Notes: generated from the sequence alone by a model not told the origin. 64,000 bases of DNA from Staphylococcus sp. MI 10-1553 (GCF_010365305.1 NZ_CP048279.1:2542001-2606000); one strand, 5' to 3'; shown: positions 1 to 9,624, counted from the stretch's first letter. Numbers and translations: made by a program.

Positions 1-610
1 TCTGCTGACCTTTCACCATTAATGGCAATATTTCAGCTGACATCACACCGGTCGCAATCGCTTCACTCGCACGTTGATGACTTTGAACTGCAAAACGATC
101 TTGGTCTTCACGTGACACACCATACTGTTCTGCCACGTTGTCTGCCGCTTCAATCATACTCGGATCTTGACCTGCTGGCGCAAATGGGGCTCGGTCATAA
201 AATGTCGGAGGTGTTGTTGGGTACAATGATGTCGGCTTTTCCATTTTCCAAGGCGCACGACTCGTACTTTCGACACCCCCTGCAATATAAAAGTCTCCCG
301 CACCACTTTCAACGAATCGACTCGCCAAATGAATCGCTTCAAGACCCGAACCACACTGACGATCAATCGTGAGCCCTGGGACAGACACATCTATCCCTGC
401 CTCTAGCAAACTTTTTCGCGCAATATTGCCCCCTTTACCGACAATATTTCCGAGAATGACATCATCCAAATCATTGAGCGCGCAAGGCAATGTCGCTTCA
501 AAATGTTCGAATAAGGGTTTCAGTAAATGTTCAGGCTCCCATTTTTGAAGTTGGCCACCAGACACTCCAATTGGCGTCCGTTTTGCTGCAACAATGACTG
601 CTTTCGTCAT
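1..610 (-). CDS. vraB: Acetyl-CoA C-acetyltransferase (thiolase), VraB-like, 3' part outside window
   Basis: Reading from the ATG at 610, the protein begins MTKAVIVAAKRTPIG and contains DRQCGSGLEAI, the thiolase active-site segment; the nucleophilic cysteine is about residue 86. It continues through GGVESTSRAPWKM and EQYGVSREDQDRFA, both typical of the thiolase N-terminal half. The family condenses or cleaves acyl-CoA with CoA. The start codon overlaps the stop of the upstream acyl-CoA ligase gene (ATGA), so the two are translationally coupled, as in the vraA-vraB pair of staphylococci. The gene runs off the left edge, so the C-terminal catalytic cysteine and histidine are not visible. Confidence 0.9.
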   Translation of the reverse strand, partial: MTKAVIVAAKRTPIGVSGGQLQKWEPEHLLKPLFEHFEATLPCALNDLDDVILGNIVGKGGNIARKSLLEAGIDVSVPGLTIDRQCGSGLEAIHLASRFVESGAGDFYIAGGVESTSRAPWKMEKPTSLYPTTPPTFYDRAPFAPAGQDPSMIEAADNVAEQYGVSREDQDRFAVQSHQRASEAIATGVMSAEILPLMVKGQQ

Positions 611-1962
611 TGAAAATCGCCCCTTTCATAGCAAGTTTGTGCCATTTTTCTTGAAACTTTCCCACTCGCAGTATATGGCAATGATGCGACGCGAATGAAT
701 TTTGAAGGTATTTCATATCTCGATACACGTGATAACAGCCAGTTCCGAACCGCTTGAACATCCAACTGCTCCGGACCAATATAAAGGGCAATCGCTAACT
801 CACCTAGCTTGTCGTGTGGACGTCGTACGATGACCGCATCTACAATTTCGGGCCATTGCTTGAGGTGTTGTTCAATCACGGCAGGATACACATTCTTCCC
901 ACCAATAATGAGACGGTCTTGTACACGCCCTTGTAAATACAACACATCCTTCTCGATACGGGCAAAATCGCCTGTCGCTATCCATTCATCAATGGCGTCC
1001 TCACCGAGATAACCTGAAAATGTCATCGGGCTTTTCACAAACAATTGTCCTATACCAGCATCGTCTTGCTCTCTCAAAGTCACCGTCACATTTGGAAATA
1101 AGCGCCCCACAGAATCGAGTGGTGCAGTTTGATTACGATTGACACTAATAAAGCTCGCTTCCGAAGTGCCAAAAAACTCATCAATCTTACTTTCTGGAAA
1201 CACTGTTTTAAGTTGTATGTGACGACTTGATGATAACTTGTCCCCTGAAATAAAAATATGACGCACCCACTGTGAATGTTGTCCTAAATGGATACCATCG
1301 TACACCATTGTAGGCACGAGAAATAATGCGCACGTTTGTTGTAGTTCTGCAATATAAGACAAACCTTTTGCCATATGATAGCGATCTTGCCCGATAAACG
1401 TTTTGCCATGCCATAATGCATAAATCATTACATACAACGTTAACGAATGGGCATACGGACCGAGCGCCATATACGTCTGTGTAGAGGCATCTAGCAACGT
1501 ATCATTCACCTTAAATGAAGCAATCCATGATGGTAAATCTCTCATAAAGCCTTTCGGTAAACCTGTCGTGCCTGACGTAAATCCAATATGTAATAAGTGC
1601 GGAATCGTTGGCGCTTTATGTGAGGGTTCATATGAAGTAGACCTCAACCCTTCATCCCCCCATACATAAGGCACACGGTGTAACTTAATGAGCGCATCCC
1701 GTTGTTCCGTTGACCATTGTGGCCCGAGTACACACGGCACACCTTGACGTACGAGGACCGCTAAATATGCCACGATAAAGCTCGCCGTTTGAGTATGGGT
1801 CAACATGACATTTTGATACGCCATATTTGTGGGTAACATTTCACTTTCCTTTTGCACATGTTGCCATAATGTTTCATAGGTGAGCGTCACATCGTCCATC
1901 CATATCGCAATATGTTCCGGCCTCTCTGCTGCATATGTTTCAAGTCGCTTTAATAATTCCAA
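607..1962 (-). CDS. vraA: Acyl-CoA ligase / AMP-binding protein, VraA-like
   Basis: A 451-residue member of the ANL adenylate-forming superfamily, which activates a carboxylic acid with ATP and loads it on CoA. Visible motifs are the phosphate-binding loop GFTSGTTGLPKGF, the A5-type motif EFFGTSEAS, the ATP/hinge motif ATGDFARIE with GRVQDRLIIGGKNVYP, and the C-terminal catalytic lysine in ASGKVSRK. Length matches the short staphylococcal VraA proteins (about 458 residues). It is the first gene of a coupled pair with vraB. Substrate chain length cannot be read from the sequence. The gene name rests on family resemblance plus the neighbouring vraB. Confidence 0.85.
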   Translation of the reverse strand: MELLKRLETYAAERPEHIAIWMDDVTLTYETLWQHVQKESEMLPTNMAYQNVMLTHTQTASFIVAYLAVLVRQGVPCVLGPQWSTEQRDALIKLHRVPYVWGDEGLRSTSYEPSHKAPTIPHLLHIGFTSGTTGLPKGFMRDLPSWIASFKVNDTLLDASTQTYMALGPYAHSLTLYVMIYALWHGKTFIGQDRYHMAKGLSYIAELQQTCALFLVPTMVYDGIHLGQHSQWVRHIFISGDKLSSSRHIQLKTVFPESKIDEFFGTSEASFISVNRNQTAPLDSVGRLFPNVTVTLREQDDAGIGQLFVKSPMTFSGYLGEDAIDEWIATGDFARIEKDVLYLQGRVQDRLIIGGKNVYPAVIEQHLKQWPEIVDAVIVRRPHDKLGELAIALYIGPEQLDVQAVRNWLLSRVSRYEIPSKFIRVASLPYTASGKVSRKMAQTCYERGDFQ

Positions 1963-2138
1963 ACTCCATCACACTACTTTTACAGTTTTGCTTTATTTTA
2001 ACATAGCGCTCGCTTTCCACATATGTGAACTTATTTTTTTGTGTCTCCTTAGTATGATTATAATTCATATGCTGTGCCAACTCATCATACCAAATTCAAT
2101 GCAATGATAACTGACAAAGATTCGTGCCTTTCCATATG

Positions 2139-2173
2139 AAAAGGCCGGGTCATCGTGATATGCCCAGCCTTTA
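2139..2173 (-). terminator. Rho-independent terminator of gpmA
   Basis: An inverted repeat just downstream of gpmA pairs AAAGGCTGGG with CCCGGCCTTT (one G-U pair), and the minus-strand transcript ends in a U-rich tract. It separates gpmA from vraA. Confidence 0.8.
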
Positions 2174-2187
2174 AAATAATACAGTTT

Positions 2188-2874
2188 TTATAAATAATAT
2201 TTATCAATGACTTTTAAATCATCTGACAGTTCGTAAATCAGTGGTGCGCCTGTTTTAATTTCATAGCCGACGATAGCTTCATCTGATACGCCTTCTAAAT
2301 ACTTAATCAAAGCACGTAAAGAGTTCCCATGTGCAGCGACAAGTACTGTTTTACCGGCTAATAGTTCTTGAGAAATTTGATCGTTCCAATATGGGATGAC
2401 ACGTACTAGAGTATCTTTCAAACTTTCAGATTCAGGCATCACACGTCTATCTAATAATTCGTATTTGCGATCTTTCAAGTAACTCTTGCGTTGTGCTTCA
2501 TCTTGTGCTGGAGGCGGTGTATCGTAAGAGCGTCTCCAAATATGGACTTGTTCTTCGCCAAATTGCTGACGTGCTTCATCTTTATTTAATCCTTGTAAAC
2601 CGCCGTAATGACGTTCGTTCAAACGCCATGATTTGACAACGGGTACATAGAGTTGATCAGACTCATTTAATAAATGAAACGTGGTCTTAATCGCACGCTT
2701 CAATAATGAGGTAAATGCAATATCAATATGAATTTCTTGTTCTTTCAATTTTTTTCCTGAAGTGATTGCCTCGTTGTGACCTTGTTCAGATAAATCGACG
2801 TCTGCCCATCCTGTAAATAAGTTTTCAGCATTCCAGACGCTTTGTCCGTGTCTACATAAAATCAGTTTTGGCAT
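2188..2874 (-). CDS. gpmA: 2,3-bisphosphoglycerate-dependent phosphoglycerate mutase
   Basis: Interconverts 3- and 2-phosphoglycerate in glycolysis and gluconeogenesis. The catalytic histidine lies in LCRHGQSVWN near the N-terminus. GWADVDLSEQG, NERHYGGLQGLNKDE and VLVAAHGNSLRAL (second catalytic histidine) are all intact. The start is placed at MPKLIL because AGAAGG lies 7 bases upstream, giving 228 residues, the usual length of the staphylococcal enzyme; an upstream in-frame extension of 18 codons lacks this support. It is transcribed alone and has its own terminator. Confidence 0.95.
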   Translation of the reverse strand: MPKLILCRHGQSVWNAENLFTGWADVDLSEQGHNEAITSGKKLKEQEIHIDIAFTSLLKRAIKTTFHLLNESDQLYVPVVKSWRLNERHYGGLQGLNKDEARQQFGEEQVHIWRRSYDTPPPAQDEAQRKSYLKDRKYELLDRRVMPESESLKDTLVRVIPYWNDQISQELLAGKTVLVAAHGNSLRALIKYLEGVSDEAIVGYEIKTGAPLIYELSDDLKVIDKYYL

Positions 2875-3119
2875 GTTTGACCTTCTTTCTATATCGTGAA
2901 CGCCAGTGTCGCAACATTTGTTGATCAAAAAAAGACGTCCACGTACTCATATTGTACCAACAAACGCGCTTACTTTATTTTATAAATTGATTATAACAAG
3001 TTTTTCATTCTTTTTCATGATTCCAACTTGATAAAATTTGAATATATTGAGTCATTTACTACCTGCTTTAAAATCATTAATATGTCATCAATCTATGAAT
3101 GGATTGAGGCTAAAAATTT

Positions 3120-4589
3120 CTATATTCCAATCCCTTCATCACGCACCAATTGAACCGTTTTAGAAGCGAGTGTTTCCACAAAATGTGCATTATGATCAAT
3201 CGCAATCATGGTCGGTCGTGCGTTTGCCAACATATCAATCAGTTGGTCCACAACATAAAAGTCTAAATAATTAGTCACTTCATCCCACATCAACAAACTG
3301 TTTTGCTGAATTAGCGAATGGGCGATCAACACTTTTTTCTTTTCGCCATCACTCCAGCCTTCCGTTTGTCTTGCCGTGAATTTTTTCTTATCGACCCCTA
3401 ATTGATAAAGTAAATGTAGAAATTTCTCCTTTTGGGGTTGTGGCAAATGTTGAAACCATTGATTGTAGTCATCTTGATACACATATTTTTGATCGACCAC
3501 CGACGTCTTTTCAGGTAAATGAGTCTCATATTCTCCAACAATATCGTACTGTTCCGGATGTTGTATAAAATTGAATAACGTTGATTTCCCCACGCCATTT
3601 TCACCTATAATAAATAATATCTCTGATGGCAACAACGTTACAGTGATCGGTTTAAATAATGGTTTGCCATCCATTAATATTGAAAAATTTCTGAGTGATA
3701 ACACCTGTTTTCTAACGATATCGACATCTAATTGAATCGTTTCTATTTTTTCGACATTATCAATTAAGGCTTGCTTTTCCTCAATTTTCTTTTCATTCCT
3801 TTTTACTACAGCTTTAGAGCGCTTCATCAGTTTCGCTGCACGTGCCTTATCAAATGAATCTTTGGAACTATTTTCTCTCGATGCACCCCAAGATTTCAAA
3901 CTTTTCGACACTTGATCTAATCTTTTAATTTCCTTCTTCAAAGTGTCGTTTTTCTCTTGTGTCAGTTGATCTGCATGCGCTTTTTCAGTTTCCCAAGTTT
4001 TAAGATTGCCTTTAATCAACTCGATATTATTTTTGTTAATCGCTAAAATATATTCTACGGTGTGGTCCAAAAATTGACGATCGTGACTAACGAGAATGTA
4101 ACCTTTCTTTTTATCCAAATACCGCTGAACCACTTTTCGGCCTTCAATATCTAAATTATTCGTCGGCTCATCAATCAGCGCAAAGCTATGGTCTTCTAAA
4201 AACAACTCTACAAGCAACACGCGCACTTGCTCACCACCGCTTAACGTATCAAAATCACGATACAACAGTGCCGTATCCAAACCGATTAACGAAAACTCTT
4301 TATAAATACGCCAAGGTTCTATTGTTGGATTCCGTTCAAGCAACATCTCCTCCACAGTCCCATATTGTTGATGCTCTGGATATGCCGGAAAATATTTAAA
4401 AGTCACTGATGTATCGATTTGTCCTTCATATTCGAGTTGGTTTAATAACAATTTCAAAAATGTCGTTTTGCCTCGACCATTACGTCCAATGAGTCCTAAT
4501 TTCCAACTGTCATCGATGTTTAAATTGAGATCTGTGAAAATAGCATCTGTATACTTAAAAGATAAATTTTTAATTCGAATATGTCCCAT
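3120..4589 (-). CDS. ABC-F ATPase, Lsa-type ribosome-protection protein (putative self-immunity)
   Basis: Two ABC domains on one chain of about 489 residues and no membrane segment: Walker A GRNGRGKTT, signature LSGGEQ, Walker B ALIDEPTNNLD, then a charged linker rich in K/E (about 200-290) and a second Walker A GENGVGKST with WSDGEKKKV and MWDEVTNYLD. This is the ABC-F layout, and the opening WKLGLIGRNGRGKTT and length resemble the Lsa branch, whose members displace lincosamide, streptogramin A and pleuromutilin drugs from the 50S subunit. Start ATG at 4589 follows AGGGGTG. It is the last gene of the lanthipeptide operon, 5 bases after the MFS gene, so self-protection is the likely job; a stand-alone resistance role is the alternative. 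Confidence 0.85.
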   Translation of the reverse strand: MGHIRIKNLSFKYTDAIFTDLNLNIDDSWKLGLIGRNGRGKTTFLKLLLNQLEYEGQIDTSVTFKYFPAYPEHQQYGTVEEMLLERNPTIEPWRIYKEFSLIGLDTALLYRDFDTLSGGEQVRVLLVELFLEDHSFALIDEPTNNLDIEGRKVVQRYLDKKKGYILVSHDRQFLDHTVEYILAINKNNIELIKGNLKTWETEKAHADQLTQEKNDTLKKEIKRLDQVSKSLKSWGASRENSSKDSFDKARAAKLMKRSKAVVKRNEKKIEEKQALIDNVEKIETIQLDVDIVRKQVLSLRNFSILMDGKPLFKPITVTLLPSEILFIIGENGVGKSTLFNFIQHPEQYDIVGEYETHLPEKTSVVDQKYVYQDDYNQWFQHLPQPQKEKFLHLLYQLGVDKKKFTARQTEGWSDGEKKKVLIAHSLIQQNSLLMWDEVTNYLDFYVVDQLIDMLANARPTMIAIDHNAHFVETLASKTVQLVRDEGIGI

Positions 4590-4594
4590 CACTC

Positions 4595-5866
4595 TCACCC
4601 CTCACTATGCTTTTCTGGTTGTGTATGATATTGACGAGCTAACATAAAGGCGTAAATGAGTAGCCCCACGCCAACTACGGACAACATCAACCATGCAAGC
4701 TTGATTGAAAAAACATTGGACAGTGTGAGAAAGACAAAAGTGCCTATCGGGATTGTGAGCTGTACAATTGTATAAAAAATGCTTGTCACTGACGAGAGTA
4801 CTTTGTCAGGTAACGTTTGCATAATAAAAGCATCAATTCTAGGGTTAGAAATCCCCATAAAATAACCTGATAAAAACAGTAATATGAGTAATGAATAGCG
4901 CTCTTCAATCAACAGTAAATTAAAAATAATCAATACAGTCAACGCAATTTCAAAAATCAGATTCGCTTCAATCGATGTCTTCCTTAACGCCTTAAAAGGA
5001 AACATTGAACCTACAATCATGCCTAACGCTTCAGAAGTCGTATACAGCGTTAATGTAAAAGTGAAGTTAAAAAATAACAGCGCCTCATTTTCCGAATATG
5101 AAAGGAGTAACAAACCTTCTTGCGCAGAACTGATTAAATTCATCAATGCAAAAATCATCGCAAAATGAAAAATTTGTTTGTATTTAAAGAGCGTTTTTAA
5201 ATTTTTATAGCTGTCTTGCCCAATCGTTTTAACATCCAAACGTTCTCCCTCATAATGATTTTTTGAAGGTATCGCTAATTTGAATTGTTGTCGGTTACAC
5301 CACAAAATATAAAATGATAGTAAAAACATCAGTGCATTCAGTAAGCTGAGCAACGAAAAATTATAATTCAACAGTACAATCAGACTCGCTCCAAATAACT
5401 TTCCTAGTAACCCTACCGTATGATGTAGCCCATTATCGAGCGCCCGTGCATCCGTTAAGCTTTCTGCCATTACAAGATGCTTCACAATAGGGATTTCCAA
5501 ATAAACATTGTATGAAGAAATCAAATCCGAGACGAAGTTTAAAAGGAGTAAACATCCAAAAATGATCCAATTCGTTTCAAAAGACATCAAAAATGCAAAC
5601 ATCAAGTAGATGAGCATTTGCACTAATTTATTCATCAGAAACATGCGATATTTATGCACCGTTCTATCTGAAAAATAGCCTAATAAAAAGTCTCCTATCA
5701 TAGGAATCGTTGACACAATGACAATCGCACTGATGGCAAGCTTGGCGTTTTCCATATTTTGCGCATAAACAATAAATACTAAATTAAACAACACCCCACC
5801 GATTGCACTTAACGCATTCGATGCCATAAAAAACCTAAAATTTCTATTACTTCTCAAAATATTCAT
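4595..5866 (-). CDS. MFS transporter, putative peptide exporter of the lanthipeptide operon
   Basis: A protein of about 423 residues with roughly 12 hydrophobic helices. The loop GDFLLGYFSDRTVHKYRM between helices 2 and 3 matches the MFS motif A (GxxxDRxxxR). It resembles macrolide/multidrug MFS permeases. The ATG at 5866, preceded by GAGG, lies inside the 3' end of the LanKC gene (20-base overlap), and the stop nearly meets the ABC-F start. Class III lanthipeptide loci normally use ABC exporters, so an MFS pump here is unusual. Export of the modified peptide is inferred from context only. Confidence 0.85.
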   Translation of the reverse strand: MNILRSNRNFRFFMASNALSAIGGVLFNLVFIVYAQNMENAKLAISAIVIVSTIPMIGDFLLGYFSDRTVHKYRMFLMNKLVQMLIYLMFAFLMSFETNWIIFGCLLLLNFVSDLISSYNVYLEIPIVKHLVMAESLTDARALDNGLHHTVGLLGKLFGASLIVLLNYNFSLLSLLNALMFLLSFYILWCNRQQFKLAIPSKNHYEGERLDVKTIGQDSYKNLKTLFKYKQIFHFAMIFALMNLISSAQEGLLLLSYSENEALLFFNFTFTLTLYTTSEALGMIVGSMFPFKALRKTSIEANLIFEIALTVLIIFNLLLIEERYSLLILLFLSGYFMGISNPRIDAFIMQTLPDKVLSSVTSIFYTIVQLTIPIGTFVFLTLSNVFSIKLAWLMLSVVGVGLLIYAFMLARQYHTQPEKHSEG

Positions 5867-8303
5867 GGGCCTGTACCTCAAAATATGAATCTATTTCATG
5901 AATAACAAAAATAAATCCTGCTGTACCTTTGCAAATACTTAAACTTACTTCATCATTGTCAAAATCCGGCAAGTAATATTCATTGTTTTCATTAATAACA
6001 AAGCTAAGTACATTATATAAAATTCGAGTACTTTGTAACAAAAACTCTTTCTTTTTTGTTACTATATAAATCAAAAAAGAAACATAGGCAATACCAGTTA
6101 GTCCGTTAGTTAATCCTGGATTTTTCGCCCAAGAATTACTAGTCAATGTATCATAATATGGTAAAATGAAATCATTCAGGATTTTCTTTTTAAAACATGC
6201 AGGAATATTCTGATTATTCGAAAGTATACATGCTACATATAGATAGCCTGAAATTCCGTCATTCAAATATGGACTAGCAATATTGCCACTAATTTTCAAA
6301 GGCATCGCAACCTCACCGTCGTATTCATTCCCTACAAAAAAATTTTTAATATCATCAAGCATTTTTAATGCATTCATTAAATGTCTCATTTTATTATCTC
6401 TTTTGTATAAAATGCTGTAAAATAGCGCTATTCCTAAATATCCGGCTTCAATTCCAATATATTCTCCATCTTTATAATTTAATTCATATGCGTTTAAACT
6501 TTCTTCTGTAATCTTAACATACTTTTCAACTATATCTTTATTGCTTTTATCTTCACAACTTAACAAAATTAATATAAAGCCTATTATGCCAGAATTCACA
6601 GTATAATCTTTAGAGTTTCGAATCCAATTAGAAATTCTAGCATAATTACCTTCTATGGTATCAATGAATTTTTTCTTTGAATTTTCATTGACCAAAAAAT
6701 CAAAATTAAAGTTTTGAAATACATCAAATTCGTTAATATCCTCGTTTTTTTCGTTATTCTTAAACAGTTCTAAACTACTATTTTTTGTACCTAAAAATAG
6801 AATAATTTCTCTAAATTTTTTGTCGTGAATTAGCTTTACATTTTCTATTTCAGTTTTATTTCTTTCATATGTTTTAAGAAGGTTAATATAACGACTATCT
6901 TGAATTATACTTTTAATACTAATTTGATTATTCATTACTTTTTCAGATAATAAAACTTGTTTATCAACAAAACTGTCCAAAATGTCATCTATTTCATACA
7001 AAAATCTTTTAGGTTGGTTAATCAACATTTCTATTATTCTAAACACTCTTCTATTTATATTATTATCAATACAATATTTATTAAATTGCTTAAGTATCAA
7101 ATCGGGATGTTGACTAAACTTATTTAATCTGTTTGATGGAAAAATCAACTCCATAAGCAAATAGCCTAGTTTATGAAAGTCTGACAAAAATGGTGACATA
7201 TCATTAATCCTATAATCATAGTAACTTTCAGTGCTTCCATAAACATTATCACTAAACTTTTTTTCGCTAATAAGGTACGAAGAACCAAAATCACAAATAC
7301 AAACTTTAAAATTCTTTTTAACAATAAAATTTGTATCATTAAAATCATTTATAACTATACCTTTATGATGAATTTTTTTTACTATTTCTATGGTGCTTTT
7401 AATAATTTTTTCTAAATTGTTGTTTTTACTCTTCCAAAAATCAAAGTCGCTCCTTACTTCATAAAAAGTTTTCCCTTCTATATAAGTTTGAAGAATGTAA
7501 TAATTTTCCCATTCAAAAAATGATTTCACCAATTTAGGTGTTTCATCTATAGACTCAAGAATATTTAAAACAGCCTCTTCATTTTGAATATCTTTAATAG
7601 CAGTTCCATGAGCTCCTAAAATTAAACTTCTTCCTTCTTTCAAAATATGTCTTTTACTTCTGTAATTAGCTAAATAAACATTTCCAGAAGCGGATTCTCT
7701 TAATATCTTGTATGGAAATATAGTTTTACTAATTAAATGGTTAATTTCTTTTTCACTATAACCAAGATTTTCAAAAGGATCACTTTCAAAATAAGGCACC
7801 TCAAAATACTCCCTATTATCTGATATCATGCTATTATCTGGAGTTATTAAATAATCACTTTTAGAATTAATAACACCATATCTATAATAAATAATAGATT
7901 CCTTAAACCTCTTATCTGAATATATATACGGACCTCTAAAATCCATTAATTTCTCATAAAGAGATTCTACAATAAATCTAAACTCTTTCTTATTTTTAGG
8001 ATATATCGTAATAAACTTCCCAATACTAGTTGGGTGACCATCAGATGAAATAAAATTTCTTAGTATGCTTTTGTTAAATACATATTTAAAACCTATTTCA
8101 TTACAAACACAAAAAGCACTAACTATCCTCAAAATTTCTTGGCATGTTTCTAATGTAAATGAAATATGTATTTTCCACCCTTGACGTGGTGACTCGTTTT
8201 CAGGGAACGAAATATACTTAAAATTCTCATCGTAGTGAACCTGCACTTTATTTATAGGGAGTTCAACACAAAATTCTTTTATCGTTAAATTCCTTTTAAT
8301 CAT
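5847..8303 (-). CDS. Class III lanthipeptide synthetase (LanKC)
   Basis: An 818-residue three-domain enzyme. Residues 1-200 carry the phospho-Ser/Thr lyase region with RQGWKIHIS, SIGKFITIYP and RGPYIYSDKRF, followed by IYYRYG, a series typical of LanKC. About 200-460 is a Ser/Thr kinase: ATP-site lysine in HILKEGR, catalytic loop INDFNDTN, and CDFG. The C-terminal third is a LanC-like alpha-barrel (LGIALFYSILY, NGLTGIAYVSF); I see a lone cysteine in SICKGTAGF but no CH pair, so the zinc triad of class I/II/IV cyclases seems absent, as in class III. The enzyme phosphorylates Ser/Thr, eliminates phosphate and closes thioether rings. Start at 8303 uses AAGGTGA. Base composition is very AT-rich, suggesting transfer. 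Confidence 0.9.
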   Translation of the reverse strand: MIKRNLTIKEFCVELPINKVQVHYDENFKYISFPENESPRQGWKIHISFTLETCQEILRIVSAFCVCNEIGFKYVFNKSILRNFISSDGHPTSIGKFITIYPKNKKEFRFIVESLYEKLMDFRGPYIYSDKRFKESIIYYRYGVINSKSDYLITPDNSMISDNREYFEVPYFESDPFENLGYSEKEINHLISKTIFPYKILRESASGNVYLANYRSKRHILKEGRSLILGAHGTAIKDIQNEEAVLNILESIDETPKLVKSFFEWENYYILQTYIEGKTFYEVRSDFDFWKSKNNNLEKIIKSTIEIVKKIHHKGIVINDFNDTNFIVKKNFKVCICDFGSSYLISEKKFSDNVYGSTESYYDYRINDMSPFLSDFHKLGYLLMELIFPSNRLNKFSQHPDLILKQFNKYCIDNNINRRVFRIIEMLINQPKRFLYEIDDILDSFVDKQVLLSEKVMNNQISIKSIIQDSRYINLLKTYERNKTEIENVKLIHDKKFREIILFLGTKNSSLELFKNNEKNEDINEFDVFQNFNFDFLVNENSKKKFIDTIEGNYARISNWIRNSKDYTVNSGIIGFILILLSCEDKSNKDIVEKYVKITEESLNAYELNYKDGEYIGIEAGYLGIALFYSILYKRDNKMRHLMNALKMLDDIKNFFVGNEYDGEVAMPLKISGNIASPYLNDGISGYLYVACILSNNQNIPACFKKKILNDFILPYYDTLTSNSWAKNPGLTNGLTGIAYVSFLIYIVTKKKEFLLQSTRILYNVLSFVINENNEYYLPDFDNDEVSLSICKGTAGFIFVIHEIDSYFEVQAHEYFEK

Positions 8304-8321
8304 TATAATCACCTTAATCTA

Positions 8322-8361
8322 GTAAAAAGAACCATTACTTTTTAGTAATGATTCTTTTTAC
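8322..8361 (-). terminator. Long hairpin between precursor and LanKC (partial terminator/processing site)
   Basis: An 18-base stem (left arm GTAAAAAGAACCATTACT, one wobble pair) with a 4-base loop sits 6 bases after the precursor stop codon and about 18 bases before the LanKC start. It lacks a long U tract on the LanKC side, so partial read-through or mRNA stabilisation of the precursor message is likely, allowing much more precursor than enzyme. Confidence 0.7.
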
Positions 8362-8367
8362 CTATAA

Positions 8368-8472
8368 TTATCTTTGAGTCTTAACAGGACACTTAGTAGA
8401 TCTAGCCATACGAACATTGGAAACGAGTTCTTCTTTTGGTAGTTTTGCAAGTTCAAGAATTGCTTTCATCAT
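8368..8472 (-). CDS. Lanthipeptide precursor peptide, 34 residues
   Basis: Too short for routine gene calling. The N-terminal part MMKAILELAKL fits the amphipathic ILxL-type recognition helix of class III leaders, followed by PKEELVSN. The C-terminal part VRMARSTKCPVKTQR holds Ser25, Thr26 and Cys28, enough for one S-x-x-C (or T-x-C) thioether ring, plus five basic residues (R21, R24, K27, K31, R34). AAGGAAAGGGTG precedes the tandem ATGs (8472 or 8469). A good promoter lies upstream and the synthetase gene follows. The leader/core boundary is not determined by the sequence; there is no GG or obvious protease site. Confidence 0.75.
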   Translation of the reverse strand: MMKAILELAKLPKEELVSNVRMARSTKCPVKTQR

Positions 8473-8501
8473 AAACACCCTTTCCTTCATTATATAATTA
8501 C

Positions 8502-8530
8502 ATAATACACATATTTCATAATACTGTAAA
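8502..8530 (-). promoter_or_regulatory. Promoter of the lanthipeptide operon
   Basis: On the minus strand TTTACA (8530-8525) and TATTAT (8507-8502) are separated by exactly 17 bases, a good sigma-A promoter, about 30 bases upstream of the precursor start. Confidence 0.65.
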
Positions 8531-8539
8531 TACTCTTTC

Positions 8540-9624
8540 ATTTATTTCTTATTTTTTTTGTAGAGCAACATAGAATTAGCTTTTTCAAAAACATAGTATC
8601 ATATGTCGCTTCTAACTTATAAAACACTATTATAAATTAAGTGGGAGGATAAACATTATTTGACTATTTGCCTTCTCGCACCACCAATTCCATGATGCTA
8701 TACTATGTAATTCAACATTTTGTTATATGACCTCCGCCATCTTTACACCGAAAAAATAGCGTGTAGATAATAGGCGAACACTTATATTTGAATGCTAACA
8801 ATGACTTAAATACTTATAAAATAATAAGTTATGAAATCAGTATTAAGAACAACAATGATATAGTAATTAACAGCGTTTACAGGTATGTCGCACAAAGAAA
8901 CAAAAGGAACGATTTTCCTCAGTGATAAAGAGATGCATTACATTCTGATATATTTAACACATTGACAAACAAATATCACATATACTTTACATATTATCTC
9001 TCATGATTGTGCATTGATAATGACCTATAGAATGTATATGAACCACATGAAAAGTAGCTGCTTATAGGTGATAAAAGACGGATGTAAAAACAAGGAACAT
9101 GATTAATCATTACGTAAAATATTTCAATACTGAACGAATTTCATTAAAAGCGATAGGACACACCTGTAAATGAATGAACTTCGAAGAACGACCACAAAAT
9201 TCGCAGTCTAATAGCTATGAGTTGTTAGTGGTCGATTGTAATTTAGTTAAAATCTCAAGGACAAACTAACCTATTATACTTTTTAGAACCTCAAAATATA
9301 GATATTAAGCTTTAGTTCAAAAAATTCAATAATCATTAAAACTAACAATAACATTAATGAAAATAAAATAACTTAAACATTAAATAGTTTGGTTATTACT
9401 CAGTTATAAACTTTAATTAGTAATTGTTAATGAATAAGATTTCTCACCAACATTCATTAACAAAGAAATTAAATAGGTTGAAATAATAGACGTAATTCAA
9501 TCACAAAGAAAAATAAAAAAATTATTGATAAATAAGAAGATTAAAGTAACTACGAATGGACGTAACGCCTATTATCGAGTCTATAAAAATTTTCACTATT
9601 AAGTTATTCCCCATTCCAGACACA
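8540..9624. other. AT-rich stretch without a recognisable gene
   Basis: About 1.1 kb between the lanthipeptide operon and panE. I see no open frame with a ribosome site or family motif. A 9-base inverted repeat (GTTAATGAA at 9426-9434, TTCATTAAC at 9453-9461) is the only clear structure. It could be decayed accessory DNA. Confidence 0.5.

Noticed and set aside
8540-9624. Search for further small lanthipeptide precursors or remnants
   Set aside because: No short frame with leader-like helix, cysteine-rich core and ribosome site was found.
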